NCBI GenBank assembly: GCA_003165595.1
Contig: PLWQ01000018.1
Coordinates: forward strand, 1 to 64,000
Reading direction: 5' to 3'
Length of the DNA stretch: 64,000 bases
Origin: Fibrobacterota bacterium
GTDB taxonomy: Bacteria; Fibrobacterota; Chitinivibrionia; Chitinivibrionales; FEN-1185
Shown here: positions 8,052 through 16,301 of the stretch, piece by piece
Numbering within the stretch: position 1 is the stretch's first letter
Layout: the number at the start of each line of letters is the position of its first letter
The notes under the pieces: generated by a model
Told to the model about the DNA's origin: nothing
What the model saw: only the letters and a program-made list of their open reading frames with translations
Database searches by the model: none
Program-made: the position numbers and the translations under genes

Positions 8052-9350
8052 CTAGAGGACTCTCTTGTCGATGATTCTCTTTGCCTTGCCCTCGCTGCGC
8101 GCGATTGCTTTGGGCTCAACGAGCTTGACTTTCGCATGTATGAGCAGGGCCTCGTGCAGTTCCTTCTCCATTTGCTTTTCCCTGCGCTCCAGGTTCTTTA
8201 TCTCGTCGGAGAAGATGGCGTCGCTTACTTCGACCTGCACTTCCAGATAATCGAGGTTGTCGCGGCGTTCCACTACAAGCTGATACTGCGGTTCCACGCC
8301 CTCCATCCGCAGGAGCACTTCCTCTATCTGGGACGGGAACACGTTGACGCCCCGGATAATGAGCATGTCGTCGGTGCGGCCGAGAATCCGGTGCATGCGC
8401 ACCGACGTTCGTCCGCAGCCGCACTTGGAATGGTCGAGGTAGGTAATATCGCGCGTGCGGTAACGGACTACCGGCGTTCCTTCTTTGGAAAGCGTGGTGA
8501 TAACAAGCTCCCCCTTTTCTCCGTCGGGCAGCGCTTCTCCCGTACCCGGGTCGATTATTTCCGGAAAGAAATGGTCTTCGTAAACGTGCAGCAAATCCTG
8601 ACGTTCGCATTCCGCGGCGACTCCGGGCCCGATAATCTCGGTGAGACCGTAGATGTCGAAAGCCTTCAGGTGGAGCTTCTCCTCAATTTCCTTGCGCATG
8701 TTCTCGCTCCATGGCTCAGCGCCGAAGAAACCGCTCCTCAAAGGCAGCTTTGAGAAATCGATCTTTTCTTCCTTGCCGGCTTCGGCAATATACAGGCTGT
8801 ACGAGGGGGTGCAGGCAAGAACCGTCGTTCCGAAATCGTGCATTATCTGCAGCTGCCGCTTAGTATTGCCGCCGGATATGGGAATCACCATCGCGCCGAT
8901 TTTTCGCGCGCCGTAGTGGACGCCGAGTCCGCCGGTGAACAGGCCGTAGCCGTAGGCATTCTGCACGCGGTCCTTGGCCGTGGTTCCGCCCGAAGCAAGG
9001 GTGCGCGCCATCACCTCGGACCAGATTTCGAGGTCTTTTTTCGTGTAGGCGTCGACAACGGGTTTGCCGGTGGTGCCTGAGGAGGTGTGAATCTCGGCAA
9101 TGTTGTTGACGTCGCAGGAGAGCAGGCCGTACGGATACACGTCCCGCATTTCGGCCTTTGTAATAAACGGTAGCTTGACAATATCGGAAATATCCTTGAT
9201 GTGCGTGGGCTTCACCCCCGCGGCATCCATTTTGCCGCGGTAGAAGGGGTTCCCGTTGTACGCTTTGCGCACGAGGCTCTGCAGTCTTTTGGTTTGAAGC
9301 TGGGCAAGCCGCTTCCTGCTCAAGGTTTCAAATTCTCTATTCCATATCAT
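8052..9350 (-). CDS. paaK: Phenylacetate-CoA ligase
   Basis: 432 residues from ATG 9350, the usual family length; the longer in-frame extension to 9596 is not conserved-looking. ANL-superfamily adenylation motifs are visible: the P-loop [12 protein letters not shown] near residue 92, [12 protein letters not shown] near 230, VVRYRTRD near 300 and the [20 protein letters not shown] hinge near 333. Lys near the end ([13 protein letters not shown]) fits the catalytic position. It forms phenylacetyl-CoA or a related aryl-CoA from the acid, ATP and CoA. In anaerobes such ligases recover ATP from aryl-CoA made by indolepyruvate ferredoxin oxidoreductase, whose genes are not in this window. It heads the ACT-livKHM run. 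Confidence 0.93.
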   Translation of the reverse strand: MIWNREFETLSRKRLAQLQTKRLQSLVRKAYNGNPFYRGKMDAAGVKPTHIKDISDIVKLPFITKAEMRDVYPYGLLSCDVNNIAEIHTSSGTTGKPVVDAYTKKDLEIWSEVMARTLASGGTTAKDRVQNAYGYGLFTGGLGVHYGARKIGAMVIPISGGNTKRQLQIMHDFGTTVLACTPSYSLYIAEAGKEEKIDFSKLPLRSGFFGAEPWSENMRKEIEEKLHLKAFDIYGLTEIIGPGVAAECERQDLLHVYEDHFFPEIIDPGTGEALPDGEKGELVITTLSKEGTPVVRYRTRDITYLDHSKCGCGRTSVRMHRILGRTDDMLIIRGVNVFPSQIEEVLLRMEGVEPQYQLVVERRDNLDYLEVQVEVSDAIFSDEIKNLERREKQMEKELHEALLIHAKVKLVEPKAIARSEGKAKRIIDKRVL

Positions 9351-9595
9351 AGGCTGGCTCCATAAGAAACGGGGTGAAAAAGGCATGCGCCGGCGGAATC
9401 TCTGGTGAACATAATAACATACTATATGGGACAGCCGGTTTGGCAAGAGGGAAGACTCGCGTGTGCCTGAGAATGGTTGCCATTTGCACGGTGCTGCTTG
9501 GACACGAAAAGAATTTGCGGCGGCGATACGGACGGGATCAGCATCGTGAGCTTTGCGGCTTTGCAGGAATGTCTTGTGTACGAGGAATTCGCGCA

Positions 9596-10336
9596 TCAGC
9601 CCTTGAGGGCGAAGGAAAGCATCAGGTCGAAAAACTCCATGCCGTCCCAGTGTAGGTCATCGAGACTGCGGTGGCTTTCGCACCACGAGGGAATCATTAC
9701 CAGGGGAATAAGCGTGGGCGGCTGAGAAAGCAGGCAGGCTGCGGTTCGCGCCAGCGCCGTGGTCATTCTCCGGTGAATCACGAGCCGTTTGACATTTGCG
9801 GAAAGCGGCCGGCTGCAGGACGCCGGGTCCGACAGCACATTGTACTCCCTGCACGCGCAGGGCCGGATCGCATGGATGGCGCATGATTCGTTGACGAGAA
9901 ACGGGCACAAGATGGCCTGGTCCCAGTACCGGGCCGCGATCTGCGCCTGGTTTGTCTCTTCCCCGATGCTTTCCAGGACTTTCCATAGGCCATTATTGAC
10001 AAGCGAGTCCTGAGCAGACGCGAATTGCCGGTTAAACGCCGCGGCGCTTTCGCCTTCCGCCAGAAGCGCTTCGCGCCAGATGAAGAATGCCTCGGGAATC
10101 GAGACCGGAACCAGTTGCCGGCAGCACATACCGCATCCGGACGCGCAGGAAGTCCGCTCCCCGGCGCGCGACGCTTTTTGAGCGGCAAGTGCGACAACGC
10201 CGTTGCACAGTTCGTACAGCGGCGGTGCCGCATCGGCGAGGCCGAGGGGAACATCCGGAATCGCCACCCGGGCAGGCGGGAGCGTGCCGTCCGGGGTTTC
10301 TATACGGACAGTGATGGTGCGGATTTCGGGTTCCAT
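9596..10336 (-). CDS. YkgJ-family cysteine-cluster protein
   Basis: 246 residues. Cysteine motif CASGCGMCC near residue 64 and a second set [20 protein letters not shown] near 145, followed by a further Cys near 172, match the YkgJ (UPF0153) family, thought to bind zinc or an iron-sulfur cluster. The start lies nine bases after the rex1 stop, so the gene is probably co-transcribed with rex1 from the NADH-controlled promoter at 11020-11048. That link hints at a redox-related role (inference). No signal peptide. Downstream is a ~245-base gap before paaK. Confidence 0.8.
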   Translation of the reverse strand: MEPEIRTITVRIETPDGTLPPARVAIPDVPLGLADAAPPLYELCNGVVALAAQKASRAGERTSCASGCGMCCRQLVPVSIPEAFFIWREALLAEGESAAAFNRQFASAQDSLVNNGLWKVLESIGEETNQAQIAARYWDQAILCPFLVNESCAIHAIRPCACREYNVLSDPASCSRPLSANVKRLVIHRRMTTALARTAACLLSQPPTLIPLVMIPSWCESHRSLDDLHWDGMEFFDLMLSFALKG

Positions 10337-10345
10337 TTCGCCGCC

Positions 10346-10975
10346 CTACACCGTCGCCTTGGCCGTTACATTGACAAAATAGATGAGGTTCTCAAGCTCG
10401 ACCGCGAGGTTCACGTTGTTGATGATACAGTCGTTGGTGCCTTTGAGCTCGATGGGCGCGAAGTTGAGCACGCCTTTGATGCCCGCCTTCACGAGCATGT
10501 CCAGCGTTTGCTGCGCTGCCGAGTCGGGAACGCTGAGGATTGCGATCCGCACCCCGTTCTTCAGGATGAACCTTGCCATTTCGTCAATTTGCAGGATGGG
10601 GGTGGGCGCTTTGGGGTTGATTTTTGCAGGGTCTATGTCGAAGGCAGCGATAATCTTGATGCCTTCCTTCTCGAACGTGTTGTAGCGGACAAGGGCCGAA
10701 CCGAGCTGGCCCGCTCCCACGAGCACAACCTTCTGGACTTCGTTCTTGCCCAGGATGCTGTTGAGTTTGGCGATAAGAGCGTCTATCTGGTAGCCGCCGC
10801 GCTTGTTTCCCGAGATGCCGAACAGCGAGAAATCCTTGCGCACCTGCGCGGATGTTCCGCCAACGGCGTCGGCAAGGTATTCGGAGAAAATCTTGATGAA
10901 CCCCAGGGTCTTAAACCTCACAAGCGCGTTCTTGTAGCGCGAGAGGCGGATGATACAATTTTTGTTGTTGATCAT
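10346..10975 (-). CDS. rex: Redox-sensing transcriptional repressor Rex (copy 1)
   Basis: 209 residues from ATG 10975 with GAGGTG upstream. An N-terminal winged helix (RLSRYKNALVRFKTLG and SAQVRKDFSLFG, residues ~9-55) precedes an NAD(H)-binding Rossmann domain whose GxGxxG is intact (VVLVGAGQLGSALVRY, near 82). Rex binds TTGTGA-N6-TCACAA-like sites and is released by NADH. It is divergent from the hydCB-hydA operon, with several Rex-like sites in the 321-base gap, so autoregulation and control of hydrogenase 1 are likely. The closest relative in the window is rex2 at 34118. Confidence 0.93.
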   Translation of the reverse strand: MINNKNCIIRLSRYKNALVRFKTLGFIKIFSEYLADAVGGTSAQVRKDFSLFGISGNKRGGYQIDALIAKLNSILGKNEVQKVVLVGAGQLGSALVRYNTFEKEGIKIIAAFDIDPAKINPKAPTPILQIDEMARFILKNGVRIAILSVPDSAAQQTLDMLVKAGIKGVLNFAPIELKGTNDCIINNVNLAVELENLIYFVNVTAKATV

Positions 10976-10976
10976 A

Positions 10977-10996
10977 ATGCACCTCGTGTCACAAAA
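10977..10996 (-). promoter_or_regulatory. Rex-like half site overlapping the rex1 ribosome site
   Basis: The minus strand reads TTTTGTGACACGAGGTGCAT. The block TTTTGTGACA, four bases, then GGTGCA recurs in the same relative orientation downstream of the rex2 promoter (34859-34878). The TTGTGA half matches the Rex consensus; the other half does not. Confidence 0.4.
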
Positions 10997-11019
10997 GGTT
11001 GGAAGTGTATTCAAGTACA

Positions 11020-11048
11020 AATATAGTCGAAACGGGACTTAGTGTCAA
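11020..11048 (-). promoter_or_regulatory. Predicted sigma70-type promoter of rex1
   Basis: On the minus strand TTGACA (11048-11043), a 17-base spacer, then TATATT (11025-11020). This is a near-consensus match. A Rex-like palindrome (11054-11071) abuts its -35 side, the same layout as at rex2. Confidence 0.65.
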
Positions 11049-11053
11049 TGTTT

Positions 11054-11071
11054 ATGTTACAGAAGTCACAA
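11054..11071. promoter_or_regulatory. Rex-operator-like palindrome between rex1 and hydC
   Basis: ATGTTACAGAAGTCACAA matches TTGTGA-N6-TCACAA at 10 of 12 defined positions. It lies five bases upstream of the rex1 -35 box. Confidence 0.55.
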
Positions 11072-11189
11072 AAAGCAGAGATGGTCACCAGGTGAAGAGG
11101 GTGAGTCGTCTGTGCTGTTCAATGGGAGAGCGAGACCGGTCAGGCCATCTCAGAAGTACTATTAATGTTCCAAAGAAGCACAAAAGGTC

Positions 11190-11218
11190 TTGACTTACAT
11201 CCGAAAAACAGGTATATT
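11190..11218 (+). promoter_or_regulatory. Predicted promoter of hydrogenase operon 1
   Basis: TTGACT (11190-11195), 17 bases, TATATT (11213-11218). It lies ~80 bases upstream of the first start codon of the operon. Confidence 0.6.
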
Positions 11219-11252
11219 TTAGCGTCGCAAGGTTATTGAATCGTAAGTTTTG

Positions 11253-11270
11253 TTGTGAAAATAAGAACAA
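11253..11270 (+). promoter_or_regulatory. Rex-operator-like site downstream of the hydrogenase 1 promoter
   Basis: TTGTGAAAATAAGAACAA matches TTGTGA-N6-TCACAA at 10 of 12 defined positions. It lies ~28 bases past the expected transcription start, where bound repressor could block elongation. Confidence 0.5.
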
Positions 11271-11296
11271 ATATACATTCCAGAGGGAACAGCGTA

Positions 11297-11782
11297 ATGG
11301 AAAGCACCAAGGAGATGAGCGTCAAAGACCAGGTAAAGGCGATTGCCGGGCAGTGGCGCGACCGCGAAGGCAATCTCATCATGATCCTTCACCAGATCCA
11401 GGGAAAATTCGGCTATGTGCCGCGTGAGGTGGCGCTGCTTCTTTCGCGGGAGCTCGATGTCCCGCTGGCTACTATTTACGAAGTAATCACGTTCTACAAT
11501 TACTTTAAACTCGAAAAACCGGGCAAATACAATATTGCCGTCTGCATGGGCACTGCCTGTTACCTCAAAGGGGCGTCGCAGATCCTTGACGCTGTGAAAG
11601 ACCTGCTGAATATTGACGAAGGCGAGACCACGCCCGACGGTATGTTCCGTCTCGATGCAGTGCGGTGTCTGGGCTGCTGCGGCCTGGCGCCCGTGATCAT
11701 GATCAACGACCGCATCTACGGTAAGGTGAAAAAGGAACAGGTAATGGAAATTCTCGCGGCTTACAAGAAGAACAAGGAATGA
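11297..11782 (+). CDS. hydC: NuoE-like [2Fe-2S] subunit of [FeFe]-hydrogenase 1
   Basis: 161 residues from ATG 11297 (AGAGGGA upstream); an earlier in-frame ATG at 11255 overlaps the Rex-like site. It is a thioredoxin-like [2Fe-2S] protein of the NuoE/HydC family. The four ligands fit CMGTACYLKG near residue 96 (two Cys) and CLGCCG near 137 (two Cys). The N-terminal part has the usual helical block (ILHQIQGKFGYVPREVALLL). It hands electrons between NADH-linked HydB and the hydrogenase subunit in the cytoplasm. The stop overlaps the next start as ATGA, so the operon is translationally coupled. Confidence 0.92.
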   Translation: MESTKEMSVKDQVKAIAGQWRDREGNLIMILHQIQGKFGYVPREVALLLSRELDVPLATIYEVITFYNYFKLEKPGKYNIAVCMGTACYLKGASQILDAVKDLLNIDEGETTPDGMFRLDAVRCLGCCGLAPVIMINDRIYGKVKKEQVMEILAAYKKNKE

Positions 11783-12150
11783 CAATGGAGAAAATCACAA
11801 AGGATCGTCTGGACGAAGTGCTCAAGAATCCGCCGCCGGAAAACGGCCGTTACATCAGGGTGGGGATGAGTTCGTGCGGAGTCGCGGCCGGTGCGGCGGA
11901 GGTGTTTGCGCTGCTGCGGTCCGAGGTTGAAAAGAGAAAACTGGCCGTGCCCGTGGTACCCTGCGGTTGCTCGGGAGGATGTCACAGCGAGCCGCTCGTG
12001 GAGGTTTGCGTGGACGGATTGCCCTCGGTCACCTACGGGAAGGTAAATGCCGAGATTGCCATGCGCATTATCGAGGAACACGTGCGCGACAAGCGGCTGG
12101 TTCAGGATTATATCGTGGACGCGCCCATGAAGAGAGCGGTGGCGTTATGA
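11779..12150 (+). CDS. Small thioredoxin-like [2Fe-2S] ferredoxin, hydrogenase-associated
   Basis: 123 residues, start overlapping the hydC stop (ATGA). The four-Cys pattern is SSCGVAAGA near residue 33 and CGCSGGCHSEPLVEV near 62-76. This is the thioredoxin-like [2Fe-2S] fold that usually forms the N-terminal domain of HydB; here it is a separate gene. The next protein keeps a cysteine-poor version of that domain. Its stop overlaps the hydB start, again as ATGA. It very probably is a subunit of the same complex (inference from gene order). Confidence 0.85.
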   Translation: MTMEKITKDRLDEVLKNPPPENGRYIRVGMSSCGVAAGAAEVFALLRSEVEKRKLAVPVVPCGCSGGCHSEPLVEVCVDGLPSVTYGKVNAEIAMRIIEEHVRDKRLVQDYIVDAPMKRAVAL

Positions 12151-13889
12151 CCACAACCGTTGTGCTTATCAGGGATACCGACAGCGGCGGCGCCGACAGG
12201 ACGCGCGATGTGCACGATCTTTTTACGCAGAAGGTAAGAGATGCCGGCCTCCAGAACGAGGTGCAGGTGGTTCGCGCGGCCGACCTCGGCATTTACAACA
12301 AGGGAATGGTTGCGAAGATCCTTCCGCAGGGAATCGTGTATGCCGGGATCGCCGATGCCGACGTGGACGATATCGTAACGACCACGCTGGCGCAAAAAAT
12401 GCCGGTGAGCAGGCTTGTATACTGCGGAGCCAACGAGCAGGTTCGCATCGTGATGCGCAATTGCGGCATTGTCAATCCGGAATGTATCGAAGACTATATC
12501 GCACGCAAAGGGTACCAGGGGATCAAACGTGCGCTGTACGACCTAACGCCGGAGAAGGCCATAGAAGAATTGAAAACAAGCGGCCTGCGGGGCCGCGGCG
12601 GCGCGGGATATCCCACCTGGCTCAAGTGGTCGCTTGCGAGAAACGCGTTCGGCGACCGGAAATTCGTTATTTGCAACGGCGACGAAGGCGATCCCGGCGC
12701 GTACATGGACAGAAGCGTGCTGGAGGGCGATCCGCATTCGGTGATTGAAGGCATGATGATCGCCGCCTACTGCATAGGAGCGACAAAAGGATTCCTTTAC
12801 ATTCGCGCTGAATATCCTCTGGCGATCAAACGGGTGCAGAAGGCGCTCGATGACGCCTACGGCACGGGGCTTCTGGGAAAAGATATTTTGGGCACTTCGT
12901 TTTGCCTGGATCTGGAAGTGAGGCTGGGAGCCGGCGCATTTGTGTGCGGCGAGGAAACCGCGCTTATCGCTTCCGTTGAGGGCAAGCGCGGCACACCGCG
13001 TCCACGTCCGCCGTACCCGTCGGACGTGGGCCTGTTCGGAAAGCCCACCGTTATCAACAACGTGGAGACGTTTGCCAACGTCTCGTACATACTTCTGAAC
13101 GGGGCAAAGACCTTTGCGTCCATAGGCACCGACAAGTCCAAGGGCACCAAGGTGTTCGCCCTTACCGGAAAGATCCGCAATTCCGGTCTTGTCGAGATAC
13201 CCATGGGCACGCCGCTGCGCGTGATTATCGAAGACATCGGCGGCGGTGTCGCATCGGGAAAGAAGATCCTTGCGGTGCAAACGGGCGGCCCTTCGGGCGG
13301 CGTGATTCCGGAGCAGCATTTCGATACCCCGGTTTCCTACGAACATCTGCTCGAACTCGGCTCGTTCATGGGCTCGGGAGGCATGATCGTCATGGATGAA
13401 GACGACTGCCTTGTCGATATTGCAAAATTCTACCTCGGGTTCTGCGTGGATGAGAGCTGCGGCAAGTGCGCGCCTTGCAGAATCGGAGGGTTCCAGATGC
13501 TCAAGGTTCTGGAAAAGATCACCGACGGGAAAGGAATGCCGGAAGATCTGGACACTCTCAAACGGATCGCGCAGGCCATGCGGAAAGCGTCGCTGTGCGC
13601 GCTGGGTCAGGGTGCGCCAAACCCGATCATTTCCACCATGAAATATTTCGCCGAAGAATACCGGCAGCATATTGTCGACCGGAAATGCAGGGCGGGCAAA
13701 TGCACCAGGCTCATGCGGTTCGAAATTCTTGACACCTCCTGCAAACGCTGCAAATTGTGCGTTGTAAACTGCCCGGTCCACTGCATAGCGGGCGACAGGG
13801 AAAAGGGATACCGGATAGACCAGGAAAAATGCATCAAATGCGGCCGCTGTTTTGAAGTTTGCAAATTCGAAGCCGTGGCGAGGAGTTAG
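12147..13889 (+). CDS. hydB: NuoF-like NADH/FMN subunit of [FeFe]-hydrogenase 1
   Basis: 580 residues from ATG 12147. Residues 1-~100 form a thioredoxin-like domain without the usual Cys set. Then comes the NuoF core: NADH/FMN-binding GLRGRGGAGYPTWLKW near 145, CNGDEGDPGAYMDR near 175 and GAGAFVCGEETALIASVEG near 260. The N3-type cluster motif ESCGKCAPCR lies near 438. The C-terminus adds two [4Fe-4S] ferredoxin motifs, CKRCKLCVVNCP near 533 and CIKCGRCFEVCK near 563. This is the subunit that exchanges electrons between NAD(H) and ferredoxin in electron-bifurcating HydABC complexes (established for Thermotoga-type enzymes). The activity here is inferred. Confidence 0.93.
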   Translation: MTTTVVLIRDTDSGGADRTRDVHDLFTQKVRDAGLQNEVQVVRAADLGIYNKGMVAKILPQGIVYAGIADADVDDIVTTTLAQKMPVSRLVYCGANEQVRIVMRNCGIVNPECIEDYIARKGYQGIKRALYDLTPEKAIEELKTSGLRGRGGAGYPTWLKWSLARNAFGDRKFVICNGDEGDPGAYMDRSVLEGDPHSVIEGMMIAAYCIGATKGFLYIRAEYPLAIKRVQKALDDAYGTGLLGKDILGTSFCLDLEVRLGAGAFVCGEETALIASVEGKRGTPRPRPPYPSDVGLFGKPTVINNVETFANVSYILLNGAKTFASIGTDKSKGTKVFALTGKIRNSGLVEIPMGTPLRVIIEDIGGGVASGKKILAVQTGGPSGGVIPEQHFDTPVSYEHLLELGSFMGSGGMIVMDEDDCLVDIAKFYLGFCVDESCGKCAPCRIGGFQMLKVLEKITDGKGMPEDLDTLKRIAQAMRKASLCALGQGAPNPIISTMKYFAEEYRQHIVDRKCRAGKCTRLMRFEILDTSCKRCKLCVVNCPVHCIAGDREKGYRIDQEKCIKCGRCFEVCKFEAVARS

Positions 13890-13891
13890 CA

Positions 13892-15637
13892 ATGGTAAAG
13901 GCAAGAATCAACGGAATAACGGTTAAGGTGCCCGAAGGAACTACCATTCTCGACGCGGCGCACAAGGTGCAGATAAAGATACCCACGCTCTGCAAGCACC
14001 CGGACCTGCGGGCCACGGGCGCGTGCGGAGTGTGCATTGTCAAGATAAAAGGCTCACAGAAAATGGTGCGCGCCTGCTGCACGCCTCTCGAAGAAAACAT
14101 GGAAATCACCACACACGACCCGGAAATCGTGGCGGTGCGGCGTTCGGTGATCGAACTCATTCTGTCGAGGCACCCGAACGAATGCCTCACCTGCGGCCGC
14201 AACCAGAACTGCGAACTGCAGAAGCTGGCGTCCGATTTCGGCGTCCGGCGGGAATCGTTCCCGCAGTATTTGCCGGATATCAAGCCCGACACATCCACCG
14301 GCACCATCGTGCTGGAGCCGCGTAAATGCATTTCGTGCGGCAGGTGCATTACCGTGTGCCAGGAAATGCAAAACGTGTGGGCGCTTTCCATGCTGGAGCG
14401 CGGCATCGATACCAGGATCTCGCCCGCAGGCGACATTTCGCTGGCGGATTCGCCGTGCGTCAATTGCGGCCAGTGCTCGGCACATTGTCCCACCGGCGCC
14501 ATTTTCGAAAACGATGAGACCGCAAAGGTATGGCAGGCCCTGCAGGACGAGAACAAATACTGTATCGTGGAAATCGCGCCCGCCGTGCGCGTAGCCATCG
14601 GCGAGGCTTTCGGGTTACCCCTGGGCCAGAATTGCACCGGGAAACTGTACACGGCGCTGCGCCGCATGGGATTTGAGGCCGTGTTCGACACGAATTTCGG
14701 CGCCGACGTCACCATTGTGGAGGAAGCGCACGAATTCGTAGAGCGATTCGTTCACAAGAAAGGCGCGCTCCCCCTCATCACGAGCTGCTGTCCAGCCTGG
14801 GTTGATTTCATGGAGAAGTTCTACCCCGACATGATCGAGCATTTCTCGTCGTGCAAATCGCCGCACCAGATAGTGGGCGTGCTTTCCAAAACGTACTATG
14901 CGCGCAAGAAGCGGCTCGATCCGGCAAACGCATACGTCGTTTCGGTGATGCCGTGCACGGCCAAAAAGTACGAAATCAAGCGGTCCGGCGAGATGTTCGC
15001 CTCCGGCCACCAGGACATCGATGTGTCGATAACCACGCGGGAACTGGGCCGTATGATAAAACAGGCGGGCATAGACTTTGCCTCGCTTCCCGACGAGGAA
15101 TCCGACCATATTCTGGGAGAATACTCGGGAGCGGGCACAATTTTCGGCGTCACGGGCGGGGTGATGGAAGCAGCGCTGCGCACGGCCTACGATTACATTA
15201 CCGGCGGAAAGCTCAAGAACATCGACTTCGAGAACGTGCGGGGTCTCGCAGGAGTTAAGGAAGGCGCCGTCCCCGTGGGCAGCCACACGGTAAAAGTGGC
15301 TGTGGCGCACGGCCTTCGGAACGTGGAAGCGGTGCTGTCCAAAGTGCGGCTCGCCAAGGCAAGGGGCGAGGAACCACCGTATCATTTTATAGAAGTAATG
15401 GCCTGCCCGGGCGGGTGCGTTGGCGGCGGCGGTCAGCCCTACGGCGTCACCGACGAGCTGCGCGTCAAACGAGGCAAGGGCCTTTACAAAGACGACGAAG
15501 CGCATACCATGCGGTACAGCCACGAGAATCCCTGGGTCAAGAAGGTGTATCAGGATTTCCTCGGGGAGCCGCTGGGAACCAAAGCAAAAGAATTGTTGCA
15601 CGCGGCGTACAAGGCGAGGCCGGAATACAAGAAATGA
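13892..15637 (+). CDS. hydA: [FeFe]-hydrogenase catalytic subunit 1
   Basis: 581 residues from ATG 13892 (AGGAG upstream). In order: NuoG-like [2Fe-2S] domain (C34, C45, C48, C62/63), His-ligated [4Fe-4S] (H94, C98, C101, C107), two [4Fe-4S] ferredoxin motifs (C146-C156 and C189-C199), then the H-cluster domain. All three H-cluster signatures are canonical: TSCCPAW at 297-303, MPCTAKK at 353 and ACPGGCVGGGGQP from 504. Both L1 cysteines are kept, including the proton-transfer Cys. The small-subunit-like C-terminal tail is fused. It reduces protons or oxidises H2, linked through HydB/HydC to NAD(H) and ferredoxin. It needs the maturases encoded just downstream. Confidence 0.95.
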   Translation: MVKARINGITVKVPEGTTILDAAHKVQIKIPTLCKHPDLRATGACGVCIVKIKGSQKMVRACCTPLEENMEITTHDPEIVAVRRSVIELILSRHPNECLTCGRNQNCELQKLASDFGVRRESFPQYLPDIKPDTSTGTIVLEPRKCISCGRCITVCQEMQNVWALSMLERGIDTRISPAGDISLADSPCVNCGQCSAHCPTGAIFENDETAKVWQALQDENKYCIVEIAPAVRVAIGEAFGLPLGQNCTGKLYTALRRMGFEAVFDTNFGADVTIVEEAHEFVERFVHKKGALPLITSCCPAWVDFMEKFYPDMIEHFSSCKSPHQIVGVLSKTYYARKKRLDPANAYVVSVMPCTAKKYEIKRSGEMFASGHQDIDVSITTRELGRMIKQAGIDFASLPDEESDHILGEYSGAGTIFGVTGGVMEAALRTAYDYITGGKLKNIDFENVRGLAGVKEGAVPVGSHTVKVAVAHGLRNVEAVLSKVRLAKARGEEPPYHFIEVMACPGGCVGGGGQPYGVTDELRVKRGKGLYKDDEAHTMRYSHENPWVKKVYQDFLGEPLGTKAKELLHAAYKARPEYKK

Positions 15638-15651
15638 TTTTGCCAATAATT

Positions 15652-15752
15652 GACTTGGTGGGGGAGGTTTCCCCCTGGCCACAAGCCTCCTCGCCGCGCT
15701 CCGCGCGTCTGCGGGGTCTTGTGGCACACCCCCTCGGCAGGTGGCCCCGAGG
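15652..15752 (+). repeat. Dispersed repeat R3, copy 1 (downstream of hydA)
   Basis: It begins ~15 bases after the hydA stop. It shares TGGTGGGGGA, GTTTCCCCCTGG and later CACACCCCCTC and GCAGGTGGCCCC with 20464-20576. GGGGGA/TCCCCC gives a tight hairpin. The middle differs but keeps the potential for a long hairpin in both copies. Confidence 0.6.
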
Positions 15753-15756
15753 CCGC

Positions 15757-15838
15757 TGGCCGAGCCCGGAGGGAGACCGACCCAATTCAGTCGCGAAACA
15801 AATTGCGCCACTGAATTGGGATACGCCCAGATTTTCTT
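15757..15838 (+). repeat. Partial copy of dispersed repeat R4
   Basis: It contains GGCCGAGCC, AGGGAGACCGACCC and CGCCCAGATT, in the same order as in the fuller copy at 26080-26232. It directly follows the R3 copy. Confidence 0.5.
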
Positions 15839-15845
15839 GTATTTT
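15816..15845 (+). promoter_or_regulatory. Possible promoter of the maturation operon
   Basis: TTGGGA (15816-15821), 18 bases, TATTTT (15840-15845). It would start transcription ~7 bases later and place the structured leader at the 5' end of the message. Part of it is made of repeat R4 sequence, so the call is weak. Confidence 0.3.
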
Positions 15846-15895
15846 ATTGTAAATCATTTAGTGGTTTTTTAGCCGAACAAAACGTATTATTATTC

Positions 15896-16010
15896 CATAT
15901 CGTTTCCTGCGGCAAGGGGCACTGCTCCGATACCAAGGGCGAAGAAGATCGGGAACGGACAATCCCGCTTTTGGCCCCGGGAACACGAGGCCAAAAGCGG
16001 GATTTTTTGT
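15896..16010 (+). ncRNA. Candidate riboswitch-like leader with terminator, upstream of the hydrogenase maturation operon
   Basis: A compact region folds upstream of a terminator. CCGAT (15927-15931) pairs with ATCGG (15948-15952), and CGTTTC near 15901 can pair with GAACG at 15953-15957. CGGGA (15950-15954) can instead pair with TCCCG (15963-15967), which is the 5' arm of the terminator. The three helices are mutually exclusive: this is the aptamer/antiterminator/terminator layout of a transcription-attenuating riboswitch. I do not recognise a known class. The first gene starts at 16038 with GGGAGG upstream. No ligand can be named from the sequence. Confidence 0.5.
15961..16008 (+). terminator. 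Strong intrinsic terminator before the maturation operon
   Basis: AATCCCGCTTTTGGCC (15961-15976) and GGCCAAAAGCGGGATT (15989-16004) form a perfect 16-bp stem with a 12-base loop, followed by TTTT. It lies only ~30 bases upstream of the next start codon, so it may act as an attenuator rather than only ending hydA transcription. Confidence 0.85.
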
Positions 16011-16037
16011 TTTCACCACACCCTGCAGGGAGGTACA

Positions 16038-16298
16038 ATGGACAAACGCGTCGGTTTCGTGGGGATCATCATCCACGATCGCAAGCAATGGGCCGAAGAA
16101 GTCAACAAGATCCTTTCCGAATTCGGCGAAACCATTGTGGTGCGCACGGGCGTGCCGCATGTTCGCGACAAGAGCTCGGTCATCATGCTCGTTGTGGACG
16201 CCACCTCCGACCAGGTAGGCTCGCTCACGGGCAAGCTGGGCGCGCTGCCGGGCGTGTCCGTCAAGTCCATGCTCGGAAAGCAGAACGGAATCGACTGA
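16038..16298 (+). CDS. TM1266-type iron-only hydrogenase system regulator
   Basis: 86 residues, the normal length. The start RVGFVGIIIHDRKQWAEEVN and the VMLVVDAT-like core mark the TM1266 family: small ACT/NikR-like ferredoxin-fold proteins found next to hydE/hydG/hydF and called iron-only hydrogenase system regulators. No DNA-binding domain is visible; its ligand is unknown. RBS GGGAGG. It leads a tight operon with aspA (3-base gap), hydF and hydG, behind a strong terminator/leader. Confidence 0.9.
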   Translation: MDKRVGFVGIIIHDRKQWAEEVNKILSEFGETIVVRTGVPHVRDKSSVIMLVVDATSDQVGSLTGKLGALPGVSVKSMLGKQNGID

Positions 16299-16301
16299 GG
16301 C

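Noticed and set aside
12543-15811. Long minus-strand frames opposite hydB and hydA
   Set aside because: Shadow frames; the plus-strand cluster motifs and overlapping start/stop codons fix the true genes.
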